The notes beneath the pieces were generated by a model that was not told the DNA's origin, did not search any database, and was given only the letters and a program-made list of their open reading frames with translations. A stretch of DNA of 64,000 bases from Sphingobacterium kitahiroshimense (GTDB lineage Bacteria > Bacteroidota > Bacteroidia > Sphingobacteriales > Sphingobacteriaceae): positions 5,022,001-5,086,000 of the forward strand of contig NZ_JAOQNK010000001.1 of assembly GCF_025961315.1 (NCBI RefSeq), read 5' to 3'. The translations under genes were made by a program, and so were the position numbers. Shown piece after piece: positions 36,195 to 45,422 of this stretch. Numbering within the stretch: the stretch's first letter is position 1; each line of letters begins with the position of its first letter.

Positions 36195-36761
36195 TTACTT
36201 AGCATTATCCCAAGGTTTAAAATCAGATGAGACAGATTTTGTCAGGTCAAATTCTACAGAAAATATCCGTTCCGAACCTATCCGCCTCAAGTTGTACGAA
36301 AATTTGGTATCATCAATTGTTACCCACCAGACATTATAAGCGGCGTAATCGATAAGTTCTTCGGTTGCTGCATCAGCTGGAAACATCTGCATATGAGCTG
36401 TTCCTTCGTTGGTAGCGGTTCCGCCATAAAAAGTAATTTTATCAGGATTTCCATCCGGCTTTCTATGATCATGTTTTAGCTCTACAAGATTATTGTTCAA
36501 AGAGAAGATCCAAGTGCGTGATTTGTCGTCTCCAACAAAGAATGGCACTTTTACCTCACTGTCATTATAGCTCATTACCTGCATCAACAAGCGTTTGCCT
36601 GTAAATCCGTCGCCTTCCTTTCCACCAGCGGTAATAATTCCTTCATAATAATTACCCAAATGTGGTTTAAAAGCCTGCATAAAAGCTTTTGAATTTGATT
36701 CTTGAGCATTCGCCAAACTGATTACGAAGTATGCTATTATGAGTAACATGTATTTTTTCAT
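36195..36761 (-). CDS. Exported protein of unknown function
   Basis: A 188-residue protein with a signal peptide (MKKYMLLIIAYFVISLANAQ). The mature part is beta-rich: LGNYYEGIITAGGKEGDGF, LLMQVMSYNDSEVKVPFFVG, TWIFSLNNNLVELKHDHRKP and FSYNLRRIGSERIFSVEFDL. This strand pattern and size could suit a small barrel or lipocalin-like fold, but I recognise no family motif. No cysteine. Single gene on the minus strand, 310 bp from the sigma-factor operon. Probably periplasmic. Confidence 0.6.
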   Translation of the reverse strand: MKKYMLLIIAYFVISLANAQESNSKAFMQAFKPHLGNYYEGIITAGGKEGDGFTGKRLLMQVMSYNDSEVKVPFFVGDDKSRTWIFSLNNNLVELKHDHRKPDGNPDKITFYGGTATNEGTAHMQMFPADAATEELIDYAAYNVWWVTIDDTKFSYNLRRIGSERIFSVEFDLTKSVSSDFKPWDNAK

Positions 36762-37072
36762 ATGTTATTAATTTTGAGATTGCGTGCTTATTTTATAGTC
36801 TTACTGTTGTATTCTGTACAACATCTATCAAGTATCATTCATAACAGTACCTCTCTATTCAAAAATTATAAAAGTACTAAAAATAACCTGATCTATGGTT
36901 GAATATTTAGCACGAAGAGCTGTCTCGTAACAGCTAGATCATAAAATCAATGAAGGGAATAAAAATATATTTTTGAATACATTGATTAATAGATTTTTCA
37001 CCTATCCTTAATACTCAATTTATATTAAAGGAGGATATTTGCAGCAGACGAAAAACCTCTGATCTAACGAAT
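36762..37072. other. Divergent intergenic region
   Basis: Promoter space for the exported protein (minus) and for the sigma-FecR-SusCD operon (plus). It contains AAAGGAGG at 37028-37035, about 38 nt before the sigma-factor start, too far to act as its ribosome site. No gene or strong hairpin is seen. Confidence 0.4.
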
Positions 37073-37678
37073 ATGCCTGTGAAAACAATAGACGAAATTC
37101 TATTAAATCGACTCTTAAATGCAGAATACAGTGCTTTTGATGAGATTTATGACCATTATTGGAGCATGCTTCTTCGTATTGCCATTAAGAAAACAGGGCA
37201 TGTAGATATAGCCATGGATCTTGTACAAGATCTTTTTGTAGACCTTTGGCAGAGAAGGCACACCGTTACGATACATACTGGATTACGTGCATACCTTGTT
37301 TCAGTATTATATCATAAACTTTTTCAGCATTTTAGAAAGCAAGGTATTCATGAAAAACATATCGACCAATACACATTATTGGTTCACGATGGTCTGCAGG
37401 AAATTTTTGCCGTTGATGGCTACGAAGAAAATTACACCCATGTTTTAGTTGCTATTGAGCAGTCTATTGAAGTAATGCCAGATCGCATGCGTATAGTCTT
37501 TAACTTGAAATATCAGCGCAGTCTCAGTAATCTTGAAATCGCCGAACAATTAGGGATATCAATTCAGACCGTTAAAAATCAATTAAGCAAAGCATTGAAA
37601 CTTGTTCGAACGCATATGCAGCAGCAACAATTAAATCCTATGCTTTATTTGTCGGTTGCCTTATTCTTGTTGTTTTAG
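37073..37678 (+). CDS. ECF-type RNA polymerase sigma factor
   Basis: Extracytoplasmic-function sigma factor of 201 residues. Region 2: FDEIYDHYWSMLLRIAIKKTG and MDLVQDLFVDLWQRRHTVTI, the core-binding and -10-recognising helices. Region 4: MPDRMRIVFNLKYQRSLSNLEIAEQLGISIQTVKNQLSKALKLV read in shorter parts as an HTH. It starts an operon with a FecR anti-sigma, a SusC/SusD pair and a phosphoesterase, the usual layout for substrate-induced outer-membrane uptake systems in this phylum. It should be held by FecR until substrate is sensed at the outer membrane. A short hydrophobic tail (LYLSVALFLLF) at the C-terminus is common in Bacteroidota ECFs. Confidence 0.93.
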   Translation: MPVKTIDEILLNRLLNAEYSAFDEIYDHYWSMLLRIAIKKTGHVDIAMDLVQDLFVDLWQRRHTVTIHTGLRAYLVSVLYHKLFQHFRKQGIHEKHIDQYTLLVHDGLQEIFAVDGYEENYTHVLVAIEQSIEVMPDRMRIVFNLKYQRSLSNLEIAEQLGISIQTVKNQLSKALKLVRTHMQQQQLNPMLYLSVALFLLF

Positions 37679-37788
37679 ACAGTTGCAATTTGCTTTGCCA
37701 TAGCTGCTTATTTATTTAAAATAAACTTAACATAATCTTAATGCATTTTGCATGGTACGATCATCCGATTAGAGCAACTATAGGGTGT

Positions 37789-38811
37789 ATGCAAGATAGA
37801 AAAAGAGAATTGGAAGAGTTGATCAATAAATATTCGCAAGGACGGCTTACTGATCTGGAGCGTGGACACTTAATGAAGTGGATGCGTGAACTGGATCTTT
37901 CGAACGAAGAGCAGATTGATATGAATCAGTCCTATTATAAAATGAAAGAACAGATTGATTCTCGTTTACTTCTGCCGGAGGTCGACGACAAAAAGTTTGG
38001 TCTTTTATGGCAACGTTTGGGACAGGTGGCAGCAGTCTTGCTTTGTTGTTTCTCTTTGGGCTGGTATCTAGTAGCTGGATCTGGTCTTGAAGAACAAGCA
38101 ATAGTGAGCAATAGCGGTGAGGAGCCAAGATCGGCAAAGCCTTTTAAAACGACATGCACGGTATCAAGCGACAGTCTGATTGTCCTCGAAGACGGTACGC
38201 GTGTTCATCTTTTGGCCAATTCGACAATGACCTGGGAGCAGCCCTTCCCAGCAAACCGTCGTGCTATTCAGTTGCAGGGAAAAGCATTTTTTGAAGTTTC
38301 CCACGATAAGAATCGTCCCTTTACCGTTTTGGCAGGTAATATAGTAACAACAGCATTAGGAACATCCTTTTGGATTGTACAAGATCATAAAGCAGGAAAT
38401 CCTAAAGTGCGTTTAGTTACAGGAAGGGTTTCAATTAAAGAACGAGCAGAAAACGGAGAAGAGCGCTTACTCGCATTTTTGGTTCCTGGACAGACATGGA
38501 AAGAAACAGTATTATCGAAGCCACAGTACCGTCCAGTTATAGAAGAACAAAAAACAGAGGTGCCGGTAGTTGGCAATACCCTGATTTTTCATCACAAACC
38601 TCTAGCCGAGGTGTTTCCTGCATTAGCCACATTATACAGCACCACTATTCGTTTTTCGTCGGACGAAGTTTTAGGGCTGTCATTTTATGGAACATATACA
38701 CAAGAGGATGATATCACCCAGATCTTACATACAATCTGCATAGCAAATGATTTAGAATTCAGTTTTGATGGAATAACTAATACCTATACGATTAAAAAAA
38801 ATAACCTATAA
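37789..38811 (+). CDS. FecR-family anti-sigma factor
   Basis: Inner-membrane anti-sigma partner of the preceding ECF sigma. I start it at the ATG at 37789 (MQDRKRELEELINKY), typical for this family; an ATG at 37741 would add 16 atypical residues. N-terminal cytoplasmic helices (about 1-70) should bind sigma; one membrane segment lies at about 76-94 (VAAVLLCCFSLGWYLVA). The periplasmic FecR domain has VLEDGTRVHLLANSTMTWEQPF, FFEVSHDKNRPFTVLAGNIV and TALGTSFWI. A C-terminal DUF4974-type STN-like domain (about 268-340, HHKPLAEVFPALATLYSTTI) follows. The 62-bp gap to sigma suggests one transcript. Confidence 0.92.
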   Translation: MQDRKRELEELINKYSQGRLTDLERGHLMKWMRELDLSNEEQIDMNQSYYKMKEQIDSRLLLPEVDDKKFGLLWQRLGQVAAVLLCCFSLGWYLVAGSGLEEQAIVSNSGEEPRSAKPFKTTCTVSSDSLIVLEDGTRVHLLANSTMTWEQPFPANRRAIQLQGKAFFEVSHDKNRPFTVLAGNIVTTALGTSFWIVQDHKAGNPKVRLVTGRVSIKERAENGEERLLAFLVPGQTWKETVLSKPQYRPVIEEQKTEVPVVGNTLIFHHKPLAEVFPALATLYSTTIRFSSDEVLGLSFYGTYTQEDDITQILHTICIANDLEFSFDGITNTYTIKKNNL

Positions 38812-38882
38812 ATAGCAATAAAAATCTACCCTTCAGTACCCTCAAAAAAGAGGATACCTGGGAATAATATGCACAATTATTA

Positions 38883-41800
38883 ATGAAAAATATGCGAATA
38901 TCTTTAACTATGAAAACGCCTGGTAAAAGGGCTTTATTACTGCTATTAGCTATTGCTTTTGGCCAAAGAGGCTTTGCTCAGCAGCGAGGGGAACTTGTTG
39001 TTATCGTACAAGATGCAAAGGCCAAGGGGCTTGCCAATGCCACTGTAACAGTAAAGAACAAAGTGAATAACTTGAAACGATCTGGTCAAGCTGATCAGCA
39101 AGGAAAAGCTGTATTCAACAACTTACCTGTAGACAGTAATTATTGTATTTTAGTTACCTACACGGGACTGCTTCCCAAAGAAGAGTGCCAATATATTGTC
39201 ACTTCGGACAAACGGTCAAGTGTGGTTTTTCAACTAACGGATACGGCCTCCAATAACATGGATGAAGTTGTTGTCATCGGTTATGGTACTCAAAAAAAAA
39301 CCAATCTTTCCGGTGCTGTCGATCATATCAGTGGTGAAGTATTGGAGAGCCGTCCGATTTCAAATGCCGCACAGGGACTTCAGGGTATAGCACCAAATCT
39401 GAATATACAGTTTAATTCTGGAGCACCAGGTGCGGTCCCCAATATCAACATTCGTGGTATTACGTCCATTAATGGTGGAGATCCACTTATTTTAGTCGAT
39501 AACGTACCTGTTTCACCGGCCGAATTGATTCGTATCGCACCGCAGGATATTGAATCATTTACGGTTATTAAAGACGCCTCGGCCGCCGCGATCTATGGAG
39601 CGCGTGCGTCCTTCGGTGTCTTGATCATTACCACTAAAACAGGTAAAGGTGAGGTCAAAGTGAGTTATTCAAATAATTTTACCTGGAATACGCCGACTGT
39701 TATGCCCGATAAAATAACAGATCCATATGTGTTTTCAAGATTATTGGAGACCTCCACAGACAACACCCCATGGGATAATGTGAATTACTCCGATCAATTT
39801 TATCAATATGCAAGAGAGCGTTCTGACAATCCTTCGATTCCTGGGGTAAGGATCAATCCATCAGATGCCAAAGCTTGGGAATATATGGGAAATCGAGACT
39901 GGACACGCTATTTCTTGTCCGACTGGAATTCAACCCATTCACACGACCTGTCTATCTCAGGATCCAATGAAAAAGTACAGTATTACATCAGTGGGAGTTA
40001 CAATCGCCAAAATTCACCCGTTAAACTTACAGAAGACTATTTTGACCGATATAATCTCAGGTCAAAAGTTAACTATCGACTCTCCGATTTTATCTCATTC
40101 GGTAACAATACCGTGATTGGCAGTACACGTAGACTACAGCCTTCTCAAATGAACTTGGCCGATATCTATAATATATTCCCAACAAGTTACGATAAAAACC
40201 CTGACGGTACATGGGCCAGTTCTCCCGCCGGCAATATTGCAGCAATGATGGTCGATGGTGGTAAAAGTGATCAGAAACGTTTGGATGTGCAGTCTACTTT
40301 TAATACAGAACTTCGTTTTTTTAGCAATAAGTTTAAACTTAATGCAGACTATACTTTTCAGCGTAATTCGCTGAATCGCAATTGGTATACCACACAATAT
40401 CAGATCGGTTATGGACCTGACGATGTGCGAAAAGAAGGAACTACGGGGGGTTTCCGCGAGGCTGGCTTCTCCTATTATAACGTCTATAATATATATGGTA
40501 CCTATATGCAGTCTTTTAATAAGCATCAGGTAAATGCTGTGTTAGGTTTTAACCAGGAAGACTACCGGTACGAGCTTATAAATGCCGAACGCTCAGGATT
40601 AATTTCCGAATCATTCCCTACCGTCCAATTTGCCACAGGAACAATGAGAATGGGGGAAGCCATTGATACCTATGCATTGCGCGGCGCATTCTATCGCTTA
40701 AATTATACCTATGACGATAAGTACATCGTTGAATTTAATGGACGATACGATGGTTCTTCTCGTTTCCCGAAAAATAAGCGTTTTGGTTTCTTCCCGTCAG
40801 GATCGGTTGCTTGGCGACTAGACCGAGAAAGTTTTATGTCATCCCTATCCGGTATCGATTTATTAAAGATTAGAGCATCATATGGTCAGCTTGGTAATCA
40901 GTCTGTATCCAACTATGGTTATCTTCCTTCTATGGAGAAAAAAGATTCAGATTACTTGCTTGGTAGCGAGCGCGGTATCTACATTCAGGTCCCGTCCTTG
41001 GTATCACCTAATTATACCTGGGAGAAAGTCAATACCGTGAATGTCGGCTTAGATGTCGCTGTTCTTAAAAATAAATTCTCAGCAAGTTTTGATTATTATT
41101 CAAGAAGCACATTGGGTATGCTGACGCTCGGTAAAGACCTTCCTAATATACTGGGAGCTGCAGAACCACGGGAAAATGCAGCTGATCTCAGAACTAATGG
41201 GTGGGAGTTGACACTTAATTTTCAGGAACGTTTTGAAGTGGGTAATTCGCCATTGCACTTCAATGCTAAACTGCTGTTGTCAGATTCGCAGTCTAAGATC
41301 ACCCGTTTTGACAATCCCAATAAAAGTATTTTACAATATTATGATGGCATGCAGTTAGGTGAAATCTGGGGATTGGAGAATAATGGTCTTTTCAAAGATC
41401 AGGCGGAGATTGCCAAGCTTGACCAGACTTCCATCATTCCTTGGGGAGCGTTATCCATTGTACCGGGGTGGCCGACCTATGTTGACCAGGATAATAACGG
41501 TAAGATAGAGAAGGGATATACCCTGGGCGACACAAAAGATCTTAAAATCATTGGCAATTCCACTCCACGTTATCAATTTGGTATCGACTTATCGGCAGAT
41601 TGGAAAGGTCTTGACCTACGTGCATTTTTCCAGGGCATCGGCAAACGTGATTATTACCCTTTAGATTACCTATACTGGGGTACCTATCAGCAGCCTTACG
41701 GGAATTTTTATGGCCATTTGCTTGATTTCTATCGTCCCGATAGTGATTCCGAGATCGATCGAGCCAAACATTCACAAGCATACTTAAATTTAGGGCTTGC

Positions 41801-42185
41801 AGATCAAAACCTCGATGCTGCTTATCCTATACTGCAGTCCTGGCTAGCCGACCGCAATTTAGGTACACGTATCGATCAGGCGCAGGGATTGGCTATTCCA
41901 CAAACAAACTATTTATTGAATGCTGCTTATTTGCGACTCAAGAATTTAACGATCGGTTATACCTTACCTAAATCGTTTACTTCACGTGCCAAGATCCGTC
42001 AGCTTCGGGTATATGTGAGTGGTGAAAACATCATCGAATGGTCTGCTGTAAAACGCTATTTTGATCCTGAAACCCTTAATGAAAATACCTATACAAATCC
42101 TACTGCGGGGTCAGATCGTGTCGGCAATGGACTTACTTATCCTTTTCAACGCAGTTTTTCTGCTGGTGTCCAATTAACTTTTTAA
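38883..42185 (+). CDS. SusC-family TonB-dependent transporter of the sigma/FecR operon
   Basis: Outer-membrane importer of 1100 residues. Signal peptide at about 1-33 (ALLLLLAIAFGQRGFAQ). The next domain (about 35-120: GELVVIVQDAKAKGLANATV, and VFNNLPVDSNYCILVTYTG) is an Ig-like/carboxypeptidase-regulatory-like fold. Then MDEVVVIGYGTQKKTNLSGA, the plug (GLQGIAPNLNIQ, NIRGITSING, VIKDASAAAIYGARASFGVL) and the barrel. I see no STN domain before the Ig-like domain, although ECF/FecR-linked SusC proteins usually carry one to signal to FecR. The transporter may signal by another route, or be only a target of this sigma factor. SusD follows after 9 bp. Confidence 0.94.
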   Translation: MKNMRISLTMKTPGKRALLLLLAIAFGQRGFAQQRGELVVIVQDAKAKGLANATVTVKNKVNNLKRSGQADQQGKAVFNNLPVDSNYCILVTYTGLLPKEECQYIVTSDKRSSVVFQLTDTASNNMDEVVVIGYGTQKKTNLSGAVDHISGEVLESRPISNAAQGLQGIAPNLNIQFNSGAPGAVPNINIRGITSINGGDPLILVDNVPVSPAELIRIAPQDIESFTVIKDASAAAIYGARASFGVLIITTKTGKGEVKVSYSNNFTWNTPTVMPDKITDPYVFSRLLETSTDNTPWDNVNYSDQFYQYARERSDNPSIPGVRINPSDAKAWEYMGNRDWTRYFLSDWNSTHSHDLSISGSNEKVQYYISGSYNRQNSPVKLTEDYFDRYNLRSKVNYRLSDFISFGNNTVIGSTRRLQPSQMNLADIYNIFPTSYDKNPDGTWASSPAGNIAAMMVDGGKSDQKRLDVQSTFNTELRFFSNKFKLNADYTFQRNSLNRNWYTTQYQIGYGPDDVRKEGTTGGFREAGFSYYNVYNIYGTYMQSFNKHQVNAVLGFNQEDYRYELINAERSGLISESFPTVQFATGTMRMGEAIDTYALRGAFYRLNYTYDDKYIVEFNGRYDGSSRFPKNKRFGFFPSGSVAWRLDRESFMSSLSGIDLLKIRASYGQLGNQSVSNYGYLPSMEKKDSDYLLGSERGIYIQVPSLVSPNYTWEKVNTVNVGLDVAVLKNKFSASFDYYSRSTLGMLTLGKDLPNILGAAEPRENAADLRTNGWELTLNFQERFEVGNSPLHFNAKLLLSDSQSKITRFDNPNKSILQYYDGMQLGEIWGLENNGLFKDQAEIAKLDQTSIIPWGALSIVPGWPTYVDQDNNGKIEKGYTLGDTKDLKIIGNSTPRYQFGIDLSADWKGLDLRAFFQGIGKRDYYPLDYLYWGTYQQPYGNFYGHLLDFYRPDSDSEIDRAKHSQAYLNLGLADQNLDAAYPILQSWLADRNLGTRIDQAQGLAIPQTNYLLNAAYLRLKNLTIGYTLPKSFTSRAKIRQLRVYVSGENIIEWSAVKRYFDPETLNENTYTNPTAGSDRVGNGLTYPFQRSFSAGVQLTF

Positions 42186-42194
42186 TCGTATATC

Positions 42195-43994
42195 ATGATA
42201 AATAAATATATAAAATTAGCTTTTGTGTTTTCGGGGCTTTCACTTTTAGGCGGCTGTAACGATAAATATCTGGATCGCGTTCCGGAAACAGCGATCAATA
42301 ATGAGAATTTTTTTAATACGGCAACCGACCTGGAATTGTATATTACAGGATTGTATAATTTTTCGGGATTAGGCATTTATCAGGCAGATGCTACCAGTGA
42401 CAATGCAAGTACCACAGGTAATGTGGAGATCAAGACGCTTATGGCCGGCAATGCATCTGCGGCAACTATTTCAGGTGGTTGGAATTGGGATCAGCTCCGC
42501 AAGGTGAACTTCTTTTTGCAACATATGCAGAAAGCGCAGATCAGTGCAAGCGAGAAAGCACATTACGAAGGTCTCGGTAGATATTTTCGTGCTAGATTTT
42601 ATGTCGAAAAAGTGCAACGGTTTTCGGATGTACCCTGGGTAGATAAAGCATTGGAAGTGGGCGATACGGACTATCTTTTTGCGAAGCGCGATCCTCGAGC
42701 TACTGTTGTTGCGAAAATTATGGAAGACTTTGAGTTTGCTGCAAAAAATGTAGAGCCCAGAATTAAATTGGGGACAGTTAATAAGTGGGTTGTACTCCAA
42801 GAGTACAGTCGTTTTGCACTTTACGAAGGTACTTATCGCAAGTATCATAACGAATTGGATATCAAAGCTTCTGCAAATGATTTTTTGACAAAAGCACAGC
42901 AATTAAGCGAGCAAATCATCCGTGAAGGAGGTTTTAGTATCCATAATACAGGAAAACCCAATCAGGATTATGGATCCTTATTTTTTAGTGAAAATTTAGA
43001 AAACAATAAAGAGGTTGTATTTGGACGTTTTTATGCCAACAATGTGCTCAACGCCGATTCATGGCCGGGTATGTTCGGTAACTATGAATATTATCCTTTG
43101 CGAGATCTGGTACAGTCCTATCTGATGAAAGATGGTTCCTTCTATTCTGCGCAAGCTGGATATGATAAGTATCCATTCGTGAAGGAATTTGAGAACCGAG
43201 ATCCCCGTCTGTCCCAGACCTATGCCTATCCGGGATGGGAGTTGATCTACTCCCACACTTATGCACAGGGAGCCGGATTATATGTACAGCAGTTGGCAAA
43301 AAATTTCTCAGGCTATCATCAAATTAAAGGATTTCAAAATACGCTGAGTCTAGAGGCTCGTAATAACTTAGATATTCCCTTGTACCGATATGCGGAGGTT
43401 CTCTTGAATTTTGCCGAAGCAAAGGCTGAACTGGGTTTGCTGACACAAGCCGACCTAGACCGTAGTGTCAATCTATTGCGCACAAGAGCAGGTATGCCTA
43501 CAATGACACTTGGTGAACCGATAGATCCTATCATGGCATCCCGCTATGCAAATATTGAAAGTAATCAGCGCAATCTCGTTCTGGAGATCAGAAGAGAGCG
43601 TCGTGTCGAACTCGCATTTGAGGGATTCCGATTTACAGATCTTATGCGTTGGAATGTGGGCGAATTATTGAAAAATAAGCGTGAAGGAGTCTATTTTTCC
43701 GGATTAGGAAAACATGATATGACCGGTGATGGTATTCCCGATATAGTATTGTTAGCATCCTCATTGTCAATTCCTGAAGTCAAAGAAAAAAATAGTCTTG
43801 GACGAGAATTACAGTACTATCGCGTTGGGCGTTTTGGCCAGGACGTGGGCGTGTTTCTATCCGATGGCAATAGCGGTACCGTAGAAACAGTCGAAAATAC
43901 AGGAACTTTTGAAACACCAAAATTTTACTATCGCCCTATACCACAGGGAGAGATACTTTTAAACGATAACCTTAAACAAATATTCGGATGGTAA
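42195..43994 (+). CDS. SusD/RagB-family lipoprotein
   Basis: Surface lipoprotein of 599 residues paired with the SusC just upstream. Lipobox LLGGCN with the lipidated Cys at about residue 21. SusD features: YLDRVPETAINNENFFNTA at the start of the mature part, HYEGLGRYFRARFYVEKVQRF, RYAEVLLNFAEAKAELG and VLEIRRERRVELAFEGFRFTDLMRW, ending PIPQGEILLNDNLKQIFGW. It is longer than the SusD at 23.8 kb. The last codons overlap the start of the phosphoesterase gene by 7 nt, implying coupled translation. Confidence 0.94.
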   Translation: MINKYIKLAFVFSGLSLLGGCNDKYLDRVPETAINNENFFNTATDLELYITGLYNFSGLGIYQADATSDNASTTGNVEIKTLMAGNASAATISGGWNWDQLRKVNFFLQHMQKAQISASEKAHYEGLGRYFRARFYVEKVQRFSDVPWVDKALEVGDTDYLFAKRDPRATVVAKIMEDFEFAAKNVEPRIKLGTVNKWVVLQEYSRFALYEGTYRKYHNELDIKASANDFLTKAQQLSEQIIREGGFSIHNTGKPNQDYGSLFFSENLENNKEVVFGRFYANNVLNADSWPGMFGNYEYYPLRDLVQSYLMKDGSFYSAQAGYDKYPFVKEFENRDPRLSQTYAYPGWELIYSHTYAQGAGLYVQQLAKNFSGYHQIKGFQNTLSLEARNNLDIPLYRYAEVLLNFAEAKAELGLLTQADLDRSVNLLRTRAGMPTMTLGEPIDPIMASRYANIESNQRNLVLEIRRERRVELAFEGFRFTDLMRWNVGELLKNKREGVYFSGLGKHDMTGDGIPDIVLLASSLSIPEVKEKNSLGRELQYYRVGRFGQDVGVFLSDGNSGTVETVENTGTFETPKFYYRPIPQGEILLNDNLKQIFGW

Positions 43995-44827
43995 AGCATA
44001 ATCCAATCGCACGATTACTACTATGTTGTCTAATTATAGCGCTATTTCGCGTAAAGACGGCGCAGGCACAAGATTTTAAATTTGCATTTTTGACCGACAT
44101 GCACACGCATAGTGACTCTACATTGGGGCAGGTAGCACAACGGCTTAAATTACTGTCGCCACAGGTGGAATTTATTATGAGTGGTGGAGATAATGTCGAT
44201 ATCGACAATTTAAAAAACACTGATCTACCCCTGGGAGAAAAACGATTCAAGTTGCTTAAAGATGTGTTTGAACATACAAAAAAGCCTTATCATATGGCTA
44301 TCGGAAACCACGATAGATTACCGCGTGATCTAAGAAACGGTAAAAATGATTTTGAACTTTTCGAACGCACTTTTGGTCAGACGTATTATACCTTTGATCA
44401 TAAAGGGTGGAAATTCATTGTCCTCAATAGTGTGGAAGTGAAGGATAATCAATATGTCATCGGTGAGCAACAGTTTGATTGGCTGCAGGATGTGATCAAC
44501 AAGACGAAGAAAGAACAACCCTTGGTTATCGTTTCGCATGTTCCCTTTTTATCCGTCTACTATCCTGTTTTGGAAGGACGTTACACTGCTGCCGATACGT
44601 TTACAAATCAGAAGCAGGTATTTGATCTTTTTAAAGATCATAATCTGAAATTGGTCCTTCAGGGGCATATGCATTTGTATGAAGAAATCAAAGTGAAAGG
44701 GGTACAGTTTATCACAGCAGGAGCAGTTTCTGGAAATTGGTGGCAAGGTAGTTTTGAAGGAACAGTACCTGGTCACCTTGAAGTTGACGTAAAGGGACAA
44801 AATTTTAGTTGGAAATACATCAAATAA
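43988..44827 (+). CDS. Exported calcineurin-like metallophosphoesterase
   Basis: A 279-residue phosphoesterase with a signal peptide (ARLLLCCLIIALFRVKTAQAQ, cut near residue 26), so it acts in the periplasm or outside. Family motifs: DMHTHSD (about 36-42), SGGDNVD (about 62-68), GNHDR (about 102-106), VSHVP (about 179-183) and GHMHLYEE (about 223-230). Its start overlaps the SusD stop by 7 nt, and it ends the sigma-FecR-SusC-SusD operon before a terminator. This makes it the operon's only enzyme. The imported nutrient may therefore carry a phosphoester (phosphorylated glycan, phospholipid head group or similar); this is an inference from context. Confidence 0.9.
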   Translation: MVKHNPIARLLLCCLIIALFRVKTAQAQDFKFAFLTDMHTHSDSTLGQVAQRLKLLSPQVEFIMSGGDNVDIDNLKNTDLPLGEKRFKLLKDVFEHTKKPYHMAIGNHDRLPRDLRNGKNDFELFERTFGQTYYTFDHKGWKFIVLNSVEVKDNQYVIGEQQFDWLQDVINKTKKEQPLVIVSHVPFLSVYYPVLEGRYTAADTFTNQKQVFDLFKDHNLKLVLQGHMHLYEEIKVKGVQFITAGAVSGNWWQGSFEGTVPGHLEVDVKGQNFSWKYIK

Positions 44828-44860
44828 GAGAAACTTTTCAGAGAAGTATGGTTTTGACTA

Positions 44861-44897
44861 TCCCTCAGAAAACTTAATATTTTCTGGGGGATTTTTA
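44861..44897 (+). terminator. Terminator of the sigma-SusCD-phosphoesterase operon
   Basis: A 12-bp stem with one T-G pair (44861-44872 with 44880-44891), followed by TTTTTATTTT, 34 bp after the phosphoesterase stop. Confidence 0.82.
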
Positions 44898-45422
44898 TTT
44901 TACCTTTCTGTCATAAGTGAGGACTAGATGCGTTTCTTTAATGGGTTATTTCTACCCATAGCTTCCATTCAAATATTAGTCATTGTTTTTAACCTTTTAA
45001 AGCCCAATTTATTGGATTTAATTCCGTTTTTGAAACTTTCGCATTATTGGTGCATTCATATTTTTTATAAGGAGCATGTTGTTCTTTTTGATTTTTATGC
45101 TACTTAAATTTGAGTCTTAAAAGGCACAGCTGTTGATCTTATATATGCAGGGTGTCTTGGTGTTAATAGATTTGGTAATCAGGTAGTTAAGTGTGTATAT
45201 CGGTTTTTAGATAAATGCTGCACAAGGTGGTGGGTTTTATATTTTAGACCTATTTTCGCGTATAAAAATGCAGTATGCCTGTGCATTTTATTTGGATTTT
45301 TTACTAAGTTTGAGATAAGGAAACTGTTGATTACAGGATTATTTATACCACATTTTATTGGAGAATAAGCAAAATATCGGCCCTCTAAATATATTAAATA
45401 TACTGTCCAAAAATAAATTATA
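44898..45422. other. 525-bp intergenic region
   Basis: AT-rich spacer between the phosphoesterase terminator and the ABC-HlyD-TolC operon. It should contain that operon's promoter, but no convincing -7/-33 pair stands out, and I see no gene, repeat or hairpin in it. Confidence 0.4.

Noticed and set aside
42471..43534. Several open frames on the minus strand within susD
   Set aside because: They are antisense to a clear SusD gene and show no domain or signal.
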